From positions 1 to 64,000 of the forward strand of contig JAEWYQ010000084.1 of the NCBI GenBank assembly GCA_023395555.1: a stretch of DNA of 64,000 nt, in the 5' to 3' direction. The translations under genes and the position numbers were made by a program. The notes under the pieces were generated by a model. It did no database searches. It had not been told where the DNA came from and was given only the letters and a program-made list of their open reading frames with translations. The DNA comes from Bacillota bacterium. Its GTDB lineage: Bacteria; Bacillota; Clostridia; Lachnospirales; Lachnospiraceae. Shown here piece by piece: positions 53,706 to 63,566 of this stretch. How positions within the stretch are numbered: position 1 is the stretch's first letter; the number at the start of each line of letters is the position of its first letter.

Positions 53706-55749
53706 ATCGATACACCACCTCTCCGTATATGGCCTGCACGAAGTCAGCAACCTGTGAAATCAGTACATATAAGATGAATAGCAAAAGGATTACAATTAAT
53801 GCACAGAAGAAGGTGATAAGAATGACCTTCACTGTCTCTCCTACGGAATAGTTATTCACTTCCTTTATGGTCATAAACAATAATACTATGATCCAGGTAT
53901 ACAGTATAAAGTTGGAAAACCGGATCAAAAACACTTCATTGTACGTCAATACATTGCTCAGAACCACAATAAAGGGTTTTAAAATAAGATAGGGTCCCAG
54001 GGAGTATATATAAGCCGTGTACAGCTGCTTCATACTTCCTTCTCCGTCATTGATGGTGCTGATCAGATAGGAGCTGACGGTGAAGAGCAGGACAATCCCG
54101 AGGATGTACATTACATCACCGATAATATCATATCTTCCTTCGCTGACCCGTTTTACAATAAAGCCCGAAGCGTATTTATCCAATAGGAATACACCGATAA
54201 AGGCGATGAGCAGCAGGTGGGAGGTGGCGTAGGAAGCCTTTCCTTCCCTCTTGACTCCATATGCCCCGTCTATGGGATGCTTGATATAGTAAAACATGTA
54301 TTTCAGCCTTTTTACACCGATACGGGCGGTCAGTCTGTCATTCAGCTTCACCAGGGGAGCCAGGACCTGTTTCCTCCGGTGGAGATACCCTATGAGCTTC
54401 CACAGCAGAATAAAGGCAACCAGGATTCCCATGCTGGGTATCAGATTATTCCTGAGCCAGATATTTCTTACTTCCCAGAAAGCGTTGGAATAGCCGGAAT
54501 AGGACTGTGACATCCGGAAATACCTCAGGGCCTCACTATATTGCTCCTCCTGCAGCAGAGCCTGGCCCATGGCCAGATTGGCGTAGTCAAACAGGCTGTT
54601 CATTTCAATTATCTTGGTTAAGGGTTCCTTGCTTTCCGTATATTTTCCGTCCTGATAAAGCATCAGCGCTTCATGGACCAGATCAGTAAATTCCGTCGTC
54701 TGGAACACCTGTATTTCATTCTTTTCCTGATCCAGAACATAGACCCGGTTCCTTTGATCCACTCCTACGGCAACTGCTTTCTGAAACAGACCAATTCTGA
54801 GACGGCCTGAATCCTTGCCCCCAAATACAAACAGCATGCTGCCGTCCTTATTGTATTCAAAGATGTAGCCTTCCTCCGTGACCACATAGATGTTTTCATA
54901 ATTCCCTACGGACACTGCGGAAGGCAGGGAATCATAATAATCTACATCAATCATATTTTTTCCCGCAACATTGAATTTTCGCAGGGAGTAATCCACACCC
55001 TGGGTTACGGTATACACCAGACCCTTGGAATCAATGGTAAGATTATAAGGGGTCTTGGGAAGAATTCTAGGAAGCTTGGCCAGCTGTTCATCGCTGAGAA
55101 ACATTCTCCGGAACACATCCAGCGGCTTAGGCATTGTCTTGTTGGTTCCAAAATAGCCCAAGAAGGTTCCGTTGCCCGTGGGGCTGATCTGGACAATACC
55201 GTTGGTATTACCTTCGCATACGATGTACATGATTCCTTTGGAATCCACCGCCAGCTTCTGGGGCTTGAAGTTCACATCAGAACCGTACAGGGGATGATCC
55301 GGCTTGGTATACTCCTTGATCAGATCTCCCGCCTCGTTGAATACCACGATTCTGCCTGCATCCTTATCCGCTACATACAGGTTCTTGGATTCGGTCACAA
55401 AGATTCCCACCGGGTTCTTAAGCTCGCCCTCTCCGTAAATCCGAAGCAAATTCCCCTCCGTGTCAGACACCAGAATTCTCTTTCCTTCCGTATCTGCGAT
55501 ATAGATCTCATCATCCTTCGTTATCTGCATATCCGATGCATTTTTAAAGGATAATTCCCCTATCTTGGTAATGGAAGTCAGGGGAGTATAGGCGGTCTGG
55601 GTCTCCGTGATCCCCACATACCCCCCTTCCGTGTAGGTCTTATATGGTGTATCCGCTCTTGCCGGCACAGCCGGCATACAAAGGCTGAAGGCTAACGCCG
55701 CAAGAACGATGAAGCTCAATCTGCCCTTGTTTTTATGTAATGCATTCAT
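53692..55749 (-). CDS. NHL-repeat/TPR/Yip1-like membrane protein
   Basis: A 685-residue protein. A signal peptide (about 1-33) is followed by NHL-type beta-propeller repeats (about 60-345, with blades such as IYIADTEGKRILVSDTEGNLLRIYG and LYVADKDAGRIVVFNEAGDL). A TPR-like pair (about 350-425, ALMLYQDGKYTESKEPLTKI) comes next, then a membrane helix (about 443-463) and a Yip1-like region with five or so helices (about 510-680). The propeller faces outward. GGGAGG lies 7 bases before the ATG. It lies in the middle of the sugar ABC operon, 18 bases after a permease. The role is unknown; a sensor or an assembly platform for the transporter is possible. Confidence 0.78.
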   Translation of the reverse strand: MNALHKNKGRLSFIVLAALAFSLCMPAVPARADTPYKTYTEGGYVGITETQTAYTPLTSITKIGELSFKNASDMQITKDDEIYIADTEGKRILVSDTEGNLLRIYGEGELKNPVGIFVTESKNLYVADKDAGRIVVFNEAGDLIKEYTKPDHPLYGSDVNFKPQKLAVDSKGIMYIVCEGNTNGIVQISPTGNGTFLGYFGTNKTMPKPLDVFRRMFLSDEQLAKLPRILPKTPYNLTIDSKGLVYTVTQGVDYSLRKFNVAGKNMIDVDYYDSLPSAVSVGNYENIYVVTEEGYIFEYNKDGSMLFVFGGKDSGRLRIGLFQKAVAVGVDQRNRVYVLDQEKNEIQVFQTTEFTDLVHEALMLYQDGKYTESKEPLTKIIEMNSLFDYANLAMGQALLQEEQYSEALRYFRMSQSYSGYSNAFWEVRNIWLRNNLIPSMGILVAFILLWKLIGYLHRRKQVLAPLVKLNDRLTARIGVKRLKYMFYYIKHPIDGAYGVKREGKASYATSHLLLIAFIGVFLLDKYASGFIVKRVSEGRYDIIGDVMYILGIVLLFTVSSYLISTINDGEGSMKQLYTAYIYSLGPYLILKPFIVVLSNVLTYNEVFLIRFSNFILYTWIIVLLFMTIKEVNNYSVGETVKVILITFFCALIVILLLFILYVLISQVADFVQAIYGEVVYRFENS

Positions 55750-55767
55750 GGTGCTCCCTCCCCAAGC

Positions 55768-56640
55768 TTATTTAATTCCCGAATGTGCCATGGTATTCAT
55801 AACATTGCGCTGCAATACAACGAACAAAATAAGATTTGGTATAAACAGAATAAGGGAAGCCGCTGCCGCCACACCCTGACCTGCAATCGTATTATTGGTA
55901 TTGGTTAATGTGCTGGCATAAAACGCAAGAGTCCTGAGCCCTTCATGGCTGGTATAATAAGTAGGGCTTTGCACGTCCCCCCATACCGTCTGGAAAGCCA
56001 GAAGAGCGCCTGTCGCGATGGCCGGTCTGATGAGGGGCAGTATAATCCGGTAGTACACCTTCAAATCAGAGGCTCCGTCAATATACGCCGCTTCGATCAA
56101 TGCGTCCGGCACCTGATCGATGAACTGCTTGATCAAGAACAGGCAGACCGGCATGGAAATCAAGGGAATAATTAATGCCAGGTAAGTATCCGTCAGCCCT
56201 AAGGTATTAATGGTTATGTACCTGGGAATCATAACCGCAACGGGCACAAACATCAGGGCCGCGTTGTTTACTTCCATAAGAACATATTTCCCTTTGAACC
56301 GGAGCTTGGATAAAGCGAAGCCCGCCAGGGTGGATAATACCACCGAGCCCAGCACTACCGACAGGGTAACCAGCACGGTGTTAAAGATATACCGGCTCAT
56401 GGGTATCGCCGAGCTTCCGGCGGATTTCATAAGCTTTGTAAAGTTATCCAGGGTCGGTCTTGTCACAAAAAGCCTTGGAGGATATGCAAACAATTCATCC
56501 ATGGGTTTAAATGCGTGGCAAACAATGAATATAATAGGAAATAACATAAATAAGGCCAGCGGTACGACAAACAGTAATATTTTTATCTGACCGCGCTCAA
56601 AATGCTTGGGGTTAATTCTGCCTCCCTTGTAGCCTGCCAT
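55768..56640 (-). CDS. Sugar ABC permease, MalG type (first set)
   Basis: About 290 residues from ATG 56640 (AAGGAGG 8 bases upstream); the frame runs on to 56838 but overlaps the other permease. Six helices and the EAA loop EAAYIDGASDLKVYYRIILP are present. It works with the MalF-type gene just upstream and the large solute-binding protein. It resembles LplC/YtcP-type permeases of the polysaccharide uptake group. Confidence 0.93.
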   Translation of the reverse strand: MAGYKGGRINPKHFERGQIKILLFVVPLALFMLFPIIFIVCHAFKPMDELFAYPPRLFVTRPTLDNFTKLMKSAGSSAIPMSRYIFNTVLVTLSVVLGSVVLSTLAGFALSKLRFKGKYVLMEVNNAALMFVPVAVMIPRYITINTLGLTDTYLALIIPLISMPVCLFLIKQFIDQVPDALIEAAYIDGASDLKVYYRIILPLIRPAIATGALLAFQTVWGDVQSPTYYTSHEGLRTLAFYASTLTNTNNTIAGQGVAAAASLILFIPNLILFVVLQRNVMNTMAHSGIK

Positions 56641-56656
56641 GTGCGAATCCTCCTTT

Positions 56657-57565
56657 CTAATCTTCTTTAAAGAACCGCTTTGATACGCTTGAAAACAGGT
56701 ATACGATTCCCAGCAAAACAACGGACACCGCCGCTGCATAGCCCATTTCATAGCGGATAAAGCCGTAATCCTCAATATGGTTAACAATGAGCTGCCCCGC
56801 ATATCCGGGCGTCGGATTGGCACCGGCCAGCTGAACACCGATCATACCGTTCTGGAAGGCCCCCACTATGGTCATAACCGCTGCAAAGAGCATCTGGGGC
56901 TTCATGGTGGGTATGGTGATATAAATCATTTCCTGGAAGCGGTTCCTTACTCCGTCAATGGCCGCCGCTTCATACAGGGTCTCATCCGAGTTCAGGATAC
57001 CCGCAAGAATTGCCAGAAATCCGACCCCCATGCTGCTCCACAGGGCTACAATAATCATGATGGGCAGCAGAAAGTTCGCATTAATCAGCCATTTGATGGG
57101 CTCTGTAATCACTCCGATCCGGATCAGCCACGCATTGATATAGCCTGTCTGGTCCCCGCTGAAGAGGATTCTCCACAACACCACCATGGCAACGCCGGAG
57201 GTTATGGAGGGCGAATACAGAATAAGCGCCAGCACGGTTCTCACACCCTTGGTTAACTGGGCCAGGCCCCAGGCCAGCAGGAAGCTCAGCACATATCCCC
57301 CAGGGCCTACAATCAGGGCATAGGTCACCGTATTAGGCAGTACGAACTGCATGAATACCTCGTCCTGGGTGATTAAATTGATATAATTCATGAAGGCGGT
57401 GAAGCTGGGCGCCTGTATGGTATTAAAATTCGTAAAGGACAAGCCTATGGCAATGGCTACCGGTATTAAAATAAAGACAGTAAACAGCAGCAGGTAAGGC
57501 GCCAGGAACAGGTATGCTTTGGTGTTACTGGTCTCCCTGCTCCGTATCTTATTCTTTTTGCTCAT
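56657..57565 (-). CDS. Sugar ABC permease, MalF type (first set)
   Basis: A 302-residue permease with six helices and the EAA loop [21 protein letters not shown]. Its ATG overlaps the stop of the large solute-binding gene as ATGA, with GAAGGAGG 10 bases upstream. A 16-base gap leads to the MalG-type partner. Confidence 0.93.
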   Translation of the reverse strand: MSKKNKIRSRETSNTKAYLFLAPYLLLFTVFILIPVAIAIGLSFTNFNTIQAPSFTAFMNYINLITQDEVFMQFVLPNTVTYALIVGPGGYVLSFLLAWGLAQLTKGVRTVLALILYSPSITSGVAMVVLWRILFSGDQTGYINAWLIRIGVITEPIKWLINANFLLPIMIIVALWSSMGVGFLAILAGILNSDETLYEAAAIDGVRNRFQEMIYITIPTMKPQMLFAAVMTIVGAFQNGMIGVQLAGANPTPGYAGQLIVNHIEDYGFIRYEMGYAAAVSVVLLGIVYLFSSVSKRFFKED

Positions 57566-60555
57566 TTTTGTCCCCCTCCTTCTTCCCCGTATAAGATACC
57601 TCGAACGATGTCAATGGTAGGAACAATGTATTCCTTCTGTACTTCCCCCACAGGCGAAAGATATCCGAATTCCATAAGCTTCCGGTTGGTTTCACGATCG
57701 ATGCGCTTCACTGCCGAGTCAATGGTTATTCTCAGATCCTTGCCGTCTACCACTACTTTATTATAGGAATTGCTGATCTCTCTCTCCAGCATATAGGTTC
57801 CTAATATTCTTGGAGCCTCCAGCATCCACTGGGACTGCTCCTTAATTACCTTCTTATCCTCACTCTTCCAGGGAAGCTGCTCAAAGGCATCCATATTAGC
57901 GGTATTCCATATGTATTCGCTGCCATAGGAGGCTTGCAGGATCTGTCCGTACTCCACCTGTACCTCTGTGGAGGTCCACCAATCCAGATACTTCCATGCC
58001 ATCTGCTCCCTTTCATCCGTGCTCTTAAATATTACACAGCTCTCTGCTCCGCCGGATGCATAGCGCTTGACCTCTCCGTCCTCACCTTCGATTCCGGGGA
58101 TAAGGGCAATCCCCCAGGCATTGGCAATCTCCGGCGCCGCATTGGTCAGCAGGTTGTACATGCCATATTCGGCGATACCGATGGGCATATCCCCATTGCG
58201 AAAATGCTGATAAAAGCTGGGAACATCCACCGGAAGATTATAGATGGTGAACAGCTCTGTTAACTCCGTCAATCCCTTCATGGCTTCTTCACTGTTAATG
58301 GCTGTGTTTCCCGCGGTTCTGCCGTAGAGGGAAGCTCCGTACTGGAATAACAGGGGGGTGGTCCCGTGGAAGGTCTTAAGAGCCACCATTCCGGCGGTGG
58401 GGTAGTAGAAATTTAATCCCCTCATCTGTAATTCCGGAAGCATCTCCTTTACCTCCTGAACGGTCTCCGGAACTTCAAGGCCCAATTTATCCAGAATATC
58501 CTTTCGATAGTACAGGACCCAGAAGTTGATGGTCTCCGGAACCGCATAGATGCCATCCCCTATCACGGCAGGGATATGAAGGCCGTCAACGCTTCGTGAT
58601 AAGACCTCCGTGTAATTAGGGAATTTGGTCACATCCACAATGGCATCCCGGATACCAAGCTCAAAGGGGATGGAATAATTAATGGAGGCCGCTATATCCG
58701 GCGCGTCGCCGGAGGAGTTTGCCAATATTAATTTGTTCTGATCCGGCATGATGGAAACGTCTACCTTAATCCCGCTGGCCGGGGTAAATTTCTCATCGAT
58801 GAGCTTCTGCAGCACTTCCACATGCTGCCGGGAACGGTTTACCCATACCTGAAGATGCTCCTCATTGGTGTTGGACACGGAATAAGCCTTGTTGGTAAAG
58901 GAGTAGAAAAATCTCCTGACATTGAGAGCCAGCTTTACAAAGAACCCTTTTTCCGCCGGCAGCTTTCCGTCTTCTCCAAAGACATATAATTTGTCCAGAC
59001 TGACCGCATTTCCATTGAGGGTGTCAATGAGATTCGCCAGGTACTGGATTACCGAATTGGTGCTCTGAGCCAATTCGTCAATGCGGTAGGGCAGGCGGTT
59101 GGGCTCCTTCGCCAGACTCTTCAATCTGGAGGATGCTACGGTAAGAGAGGAAAAAGCAGCAATCTTCTTCACGTCCTTATTATATATTTTCACGCTTTCA
59201 TGGAGGGCATCCAGCTCCTCCGCCCATCCCAGCAGTCTTTCCTTTACATCGGGTATGTATTTCAGCATCTCCAGATCCCGGTACCGGTCTTTGTTCTTTC
59301 CGGCAACCTTGGTTATCTCCAGCGCCAGATCATTAACCTCGCTCATGATCCGGTCCACCGCTTCCAGCACATGGCGGATATTGTCCATATTAATGGTCAG
59401 GGACAGGGTATGCTCCCCCTTGGTCAGATAAATCGGGGCATTCTTCCCGTTCTCATCCTTTAAGGTCATATTCTTAAAAGACTTGGTATAGCGGAAGGGA
59501 TATGCCTGCATTAAAGCATTGGGTATCTCATCGTCAATTCTGATATCCATGAATACGGGGAAATCTGCTTTATCACTCTGTCTGTATACAAATCCCAGGT
59601 TGTAATATCCATCAACAGGAGCCTGAAAGGAATAGGTAATCCGCTGTCCTGACTTCTTGAAGGAGGCACCCTCCAGGATATTCATCACCCTGTTGGAGGT
59701 GCTGTAGGGGGTCAATGCCGTATCATATTCACAGGACGCTCTTATGGAAGAATCGTTCCGGTAAAGCATATCCTCCGCTTCGATGACTACCACCTGATTA
59801 TTCCGTCCCGCAGTCCCCTGACCCGCTGTGCTATAGGGAGGGATCTCCGCGCTTCTGCCCTTCAGATACAAATCCCCCAATAAAAATCTGCCCTCCGTAA
59901 TGGTCAGCTCAATCTCATTATCCCCTTCCTTCAGTTCCAGTTCCAGGGGCTGTGAATAACGGTAGCTGGTATCCATCAAAGGCTTGTTCTCCCACCGAAT
60001 CAGCTTGTCGGGAAGGGAGACAATTTCATTCCCGTATCTGTCATAGGAGGTAACGCCCTTGTCCGCCCAGGTACTTTCAAAGCTGAGCCTTCTCGCTTCA
60101 TAAAACGGGATCTCACCATTCAGGGATAGGGTGAATTCTACCGGCAGCACCGTCGCATCGTAGGACAGATAATCAAAGCTTAAGCAATACCTGGCTGTAA
60201 CAGGAGCTTTGATTAAGAGCTTCACACGATCTCCTATCGCCAGGCTGACCGCTTCATTGGGATATCCGTAATTATCCGCGGTCAATTTGCTTTTGTCACC
60301 GATCAGCGCATCCCTGACCGCTATTGTGATCTCCTCCCCTTCATAGGGAGCCGCGGTATATTTCCTGCTCGCCAGCGTATAGTTATTGCTGATCATTTCG
60401 TTGGTGTATTCCATATCCGCGGATGCATCCATAGGTGCGGATGTATTCACGATACCGCTATCACCGCCCGAGGCCGCTGCTGCCGGTAAATTGCCTGCCA
60501 GAAGCGTTACCGCCGCCGCGATTGCTGCAAACCGATACAAGCCTTTCCTTCTCAT
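57562..60555 (-). CDS. Very large solute-binding protein with N-terminal carbohydrate-binding-like region
   Basis: A 997-residue secreted protein, about twice the usual size. A signal peptide (about 1-28) is followed by two beta-sandwich, CBM-like regions (about 45-235: [20 protein letters not shown]; about 250-395: [20 protein letters not shown]). A helical spacer (about 395-530) precedes the family 1 solute-binding domain (about 545-925: [23 protein letters not shown] and later [24 protein letters not shown]). No lipobox is seen. Tethering by the extra domains could capture polymers. It is the first gene of the locus. Confidence 0.85.
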   Translation of the reverse strand: MRRKGLYRFAAIAAAVTLLAGNLPAAAASGGDSGIVNTSAPMDASADMEYTNEMISNNYTLASRKYTAAPYEGEEITIAVRDALIGDKSKLTADNYGYPNEAVSLAIGDRVKLLIKAPVTARYCLSFDYLSYDATVLPVEFTLSLNGEIPFYEARRLSFESTWADKGVTSYDRYGNEIVSLPDKLIRWENKPLMDTSYRYSQPLELELKEGDNEIELTITEGRFLLGDLYLKGRSAEIPPYSTAGQGTAGRNNQVVVIEAEDMLYRNDSSIRASCEYDTALTPYSTSNRVMNILEGASFKKSGQRITYSFQAPVDGYYNLGFVYRQSDKADFPVFMDIRIDDEIPNALMQAYPFRYTKSFKNMTLKDENGKNAPIYLTKGEHTLSLTINMDNIRHVLEAVDRIMSEVNDLALEITKVAGKNKDRYRDLEMLKYIPDVKERLLGWAEELDALHESVKIYNKDVKKIAAFSSLTVASSRLKSLAKEPNRLPYRIDELAQSTNSVIQYLANLIDTLNGNAVSLDKLYVFGEDGKLPAEKGFFVKLALNVRRFFYSFTNKAYSVSNTNEEHLQVWVNRSRQHVEVLQKLIDEKFTPASGIKVDVSIMPDQNKLILANSSGDAPDIAASINYSIPFELGIRDAIVDVTKFPNYTEVLSRSVDGLHIPAVIGDGIYAVPETINFWVLYYRKDILDKLGLEVPETVQEVKEMLPELQMRGLNFYYPTAGMVALKTFHGTTPLLFQYGASLYGRTAGNTAINSEEAMKGLTELTELFTIYNLPVDVPSFYQHFRNGDMPIGIAEYGMYNLLTNAAPEIANAWGIALIPGIEGEDGEVKRYASGGAESCVIFKSTDEREQMAWKYLDWWTSTEVQVEYGQILQASYGSEYIWNTANMDAFEQLPWKSEDKKVIKEQSQWMLEAPRILGTYMLEREISNSYNKVVVDGKDLRITIDSAVKRIDRETNRKLMEFGYLSPVGEVQKEYIVPTIDIVRGILYGEEGGGQK

Positions 60556-60676
60556 GTCAAGTTCCTCCCTATTTATGTACGTTGTATATAATCTGCCGGA
60601 TTCTTAAAATATTTTAGTGTTTTGAATTTTATTGTCTTTGACTAAATTATTTTAGAGTTTCATAAACTATATTTCT

Positions 60677-60705
60677 ATTATATATAACATCTTTTATAAA
60701 GTCAA
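60677..60705 (-). promoter_or_regulatory. Promoter of the sugar ABC operon
   Basis: On the minus strand TTGACT (60700-60705), 17 bases, a perfect TATAAT (60677-60682). Confidence 0.75.
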
Positions 60706-60794
60706 TATATTATTTCATATTTTTGTGCACATTCTACAATCTATATTTTTCATATTTAATTTTACCTATATTATCTCATTTAAAAAACCCACTA

Positions 60795-60823
60795 TTGATT
60801 TATTTAAAGTTTTGCTATACAAT
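60795..60823 (+). promoter_or_regulatory. Promoter of the winged-helix regulator gene
   Basis: TTGATT, a 17-base spacer and TACAAT, about 40 bases before the ATG (ends approximate to a few bases). Confidence 0.55.
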
Positions 60824-60862
60824 ACTTAAATAAACTTAGTTATTTAGAGGAGGGCTCCATGC

Positions 60863-61819
60863 ATGTTGCATATAAAGACACTTGACGAAGGCCTGGATAT
60901 TTTCAAAGCTCTTGGTTCCGAGATAAGAATATCCATTGTAAAGCTTTTGTTGAAGAATAAAGGCATGAATATGAACGAACTCGCCACCAGCTTAAACATA
61001 ACCAACGGGGCATTGACAAGTCATATAAAAAAGTTGGAAGAGTGCGGGATTATTACCATCGTGAGCGAATCCTCCGGCCATGGTAATCAGAAGAAATGTA
61101 TGGTTCATCTTGATAAAATTCTGGTAGAGCTGGATTCGGAAGAGCAGAAGAAGAACATATACGAGACAGATATCAAGATAGGTCATTATTCCGATTATCA
61201 GGTATTCCCTACCTGCGGTCTTGCCACCTCCTCCCAGCTCATCGGAGAAGTGGATGACGCCAGGTATTTTGCCCATCCCAGCCGGATTGACAGCAATATT
61301 TTATGGTTTACCAGGGGTTATATCGAATATATGATACCCAACTTTCTTCCGGCTTCCCAGAAGATTGACCAGATCACCATCTCCGCCGAGCTCAGCTCGG
61401 AAGCTCCCGGCGTAAATAATGTATGGCCCTCCGATATTTATTTTTATTTAAACGATGTCTGCCTGGGTATGTGGACCAGCCCCGGAGATTTCGGAGACGT
61501 AAAGGGCATCTTTACTCCGGACTGGTGGTATCCCAACTGGAATCAGTACGGCCTGTTGAAATTAATTGTAATTAATCATTCGGGAACCTTTATTGACGGC
61601 CTTCAGATCTCGGACGTATCTTTAAAAAATCTGAATTTGGATTACAGAAGCACCATCAAGTTCAAATTCTGTATTCCGGAGGATGCGGAGCATGTGGGCG
61701 GCCTGACCATATTCGGGCGCAATTTCGGCAATTACAATCAGGACATTAAGGTCCGCATTCATTACAGCCCCTTTGAGGAGAACAATAACCAAAATCAAAG
61801 AGAGAGCTCAGAAGCATAA
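60863..61819 (+). CDS. ArsR-like winged-helix regulator with large C-terminal domain
   Basis: A 318-residue protein; GAGGAGGG lies 8 bases before the ATG. Residues 1-95 form an ArsR-like winged helix (IFKALGSEIRISIVKLLLKN, NELATSLNITNGALTSHIKK). Residues about 105-310 are a beta-rich domain with many aromatics (YIEYMIPNFLPASQKID, PDWWYPNWNQYGLLKLIV) that I cannot assign to a named family. It may bind a sugar or oligosaccharide ligand. It diverges from the ABC operon and is followed by GH43 genes, so it is the likely local regulator. No metal-binding cysteine pattern of metal-sensing ArsR proteins is seen. Confidence 0.8.
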   Translation: MLHIKTLDEGLDIFKALGSEIRISIVKLLLKNKGMNMNELATSLNITNGALTSHIKKLEECGIITIVSESSGHGNQKKCMVHLDKILVELDSEEQKKNIYETDIKIGHYSDYQVFPTCGLATSSQLIGEVDDARYFAHPSRIDSNILWFTRGYIEYMIPNFLPASQKIDQITISAELSSEAPGVNNVWPSDIYFYLNDVCLGMWTSPGDFGDVKGIFTPDWWYPNWNQYGLLKLIVINHSGTFIDGLQISDVSLKNLNLDYRSTIKFKFCIPEDAEHVGGLTIFGRNFGNYNQDIKVRIHYSPFEENNNQNQRESSEA

Positions 61820-61823
61820 AAAG

Positions 61824-61869
61824 ACCCTCCGGCCATATCGTCGCAAGAACGATACTATGACCGGAGGGT
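61824..61869. terminator. Bidirectional terminator between the regulator and GH43 genes
   Basis: A 14-bp stem (ACCCTCCGG-CATA and complement, one mismatch) with an inner ATCGT/ACGAT stem. A and T runs flank both sides. Confidence 0.85.
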
Positions 61870-61880
61870 AAAATTTTATT

Positions 61881-63512
61881 TTATTCTATGGCATTCAGCC
61901 CGCTGCCCCATATTGCAAATCCATGATCGGAAAGAGCCGTAAATATCATTACATTCTTCTTTCCCTGTTCATCCCACTGCATGGTGGCAATACCGTTATA
62001 CACATGGCCGTCAATACTGAGATTAATCACTCCGCTGTCCTCATTGTAATCCCATGTGCCCGATACTGCCCCTGTAATGGTATGATCTGTTTTCAATTCA
62101 ATCAGTTCCGATACAATCACCTTGTTATTAATGCTGTTACCGTGGTTAATGTATTTGTAGACACCCGCCACTTTACTTTCCGGATAGATTTCCCTGGTCT
62201 CTTCCGCATAGCGGTAGGGAGATACCACAGGCCACCCGGCTTCATTAAAATACATCTGGTGAACTCTGACCTCATGCCCTTCGCCCTTCAGCTCAAATCT
62301 GGTATGAAAAATCAAAAAGTATTTCCCCGTCTCCTCATCGTAGTATGCGGAATTATGTCCCGGAGACACATATCCGTTTCTGATTTTCGAGCTCTCCCCT
62401 TCCACATACCCGAAGCGGAAGCCGCCCATGAGCTTCACTCCATATTTGTAAATGGAATTATCGCTAAAGAAGGTACCGTTTGCACCCTTTACCTGTATCA
62501 TGTCCACATCATTGGCATCATAGTAGGGACCATCCGGCTTTCTGGAGCGGGCCACGCGGATATTATATCCCCCGTCCGAGGCCAAACCGCCGTAGGATAA
62601 AAACATGTAGTAATATTCCGTGTCCGGATTGTAAAGCACATAGGCTCCTTCCATGCGCACATGATTTCCGCCCAATATCTTTTTGCCGTAGCCCTTCTCC
62701 AGAGGAAATCCGGTATCAGGATCCATCTCCAGCACGAAAATGCCGCCGGAATAAGAACCGTACATCATCCAGAGCCTTCCCTCTGTATCATAATACAGGG
62801 CCGGATCGATGGTATTGGGCTGCACATTGGCATTATAGGTTCCTCCGTCCTCACTGGGCATATCCGGGCCCATTCCTGATTTTAATATAATCCCCAGATC
62901 CTCATAGGGGCCCTCCACATGGTCGGAAACAGCGATTCCGAGGCTGGCAAGGGGCATACTTCCTTCACAGGTGCAATAATACATATAATACCTGCCGTCG
63001 GCCAGCTGAATTACATCCGGAGCCCAGAAGGTACTGGTTCTCGCCCATTGAAAGGCTTCCTTCATTTCTTCTAACGCATCATGAATGATGGGATTGCTCT
63101 TATTGACACCGGAGCCTATCATGGTCCAGTTCATGAGATCCTCCGTCTTTGCCGCGGCCAGGTGGGAGCCGAATACATAGTAAGCCCCGTCTGCCCGGAT
63201 CACGGAAGGATCATGAACGGATGCGTTGGCAAAGGGATACATTACCGGCTTATCTGCAACCAGCTTTATATCCTCATCGATTACTACCCCATTGATTACC
63301 AGCCCCTGTTCTTTTAAAGCTTCTTCTCCTGCCGTTTCGGTTTTGTCCGGCTCTTCTCCTGTACCCGGGCTCTTTGATATATCCTTCCCATCCCCCGGCT
63401 TCTGATCCGGGTCCTCTGTCACCTTATCCGTTTCTTCCATCACGGTTGTCCTGCCGCATCCTGCCAGCAGTACGGCGGCAGCCAGTAATAATAACATCTT
63501 CCTTCTCTTCAT
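61881..63512 (-). CDS. GH43 lipoprotein (arabinanase-like)
   Basis: A 543-residue lipoprotein with LAGC lipobox near residue 19 and a linker to about 70. A five-bladed GH43 propeller follows (about 90-430): VHDPSVIRADGAYYVFGSH contains the Asp base, DPALYYDTEGRLWMMYGS a second Asp and RMEGAYVLYNPD the likely catalytic Glu acid. A C-terminal beta domain (about 440-543) is like those of extracellular endo-arabinanases. It would cut alpha-1,5-arabinan or a related glycan at the cell surface. AGGGGGG lies 4 bases before the ATG. Substrate should be tested. Confidence 0.87.
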   Translation of the reverse strand: MKRRKMLLLLAAAVLLAGCGRTTVMEETDKVTEDPDQKPGDGKDISKSPGTGEEPDKTETAGEEALKEQGLVINGVVIDEDIKLVADKPVMYPFANASVHDPSVIRADGAYYVFGSHLAAAKTEDLMNWTMIGSGVNKSNPIIHDALEEMKEAFQWARTSTFWAPDVIQLADGRYYMYYCTCEGSMPLASLGIAVSDHVEGPYEDLGIILKSGMGPDMPSEDGGTYNANVQPNTIDPALYYDTEGRLWMMYGSYSGGIFVLEMDPDTGFPLEKGYGKKILGGNHVRMEGAYVLYNPDTEYYYMFLSYGGLASDGGYNIRVARSRKPDGPYYDANDVDMIQVKGANGTFFSDNSIYKYGVKLMGGFRFGYVEGESSKIRNGYVSPGHNSAYYDEETGKYFLIFHTRFELKGEGHEVRVHQMYFNEAGWPVVSPYRYAEETREIYPESKVAGVYKYINHGNSINNKVIVSELIELKTDHTITGAVSGTWDYNEDSGVINLSIDGHVYNGIATMQWDEQGKKNVMIFTALSDHGFAIWGSGLNAIE

Positions 63513-63566
63513 ATGTCCCCCCTCTGTGTACTCTTACACCTATTTGAACCATCTATTCCGCAGAAG

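Larger units (their letters stand above)
60556..60862. promoter_or_regulatory. Divergent control region with three related palindromes
   Basis: The palindromes are CTTAAAATATTTTAG (60603-60617), CTAAATTATTTTAG (60642-60655), and CTTAAATAA...TTATTTAG (60825-60847). The first two lie in the leader of the ABC operon, the third over the start of the regulator transcript. They are plausible operators for the regulator. The region is very AT-rich. Confidence 0.65.

Noticed and set aside
55768..56838. 356-residue version of the MalG-type permease
   Set aside because: The front 66 residues are out-of-frame reading of the neighbouring permease, and ATG 56640 has AAGGAGG.
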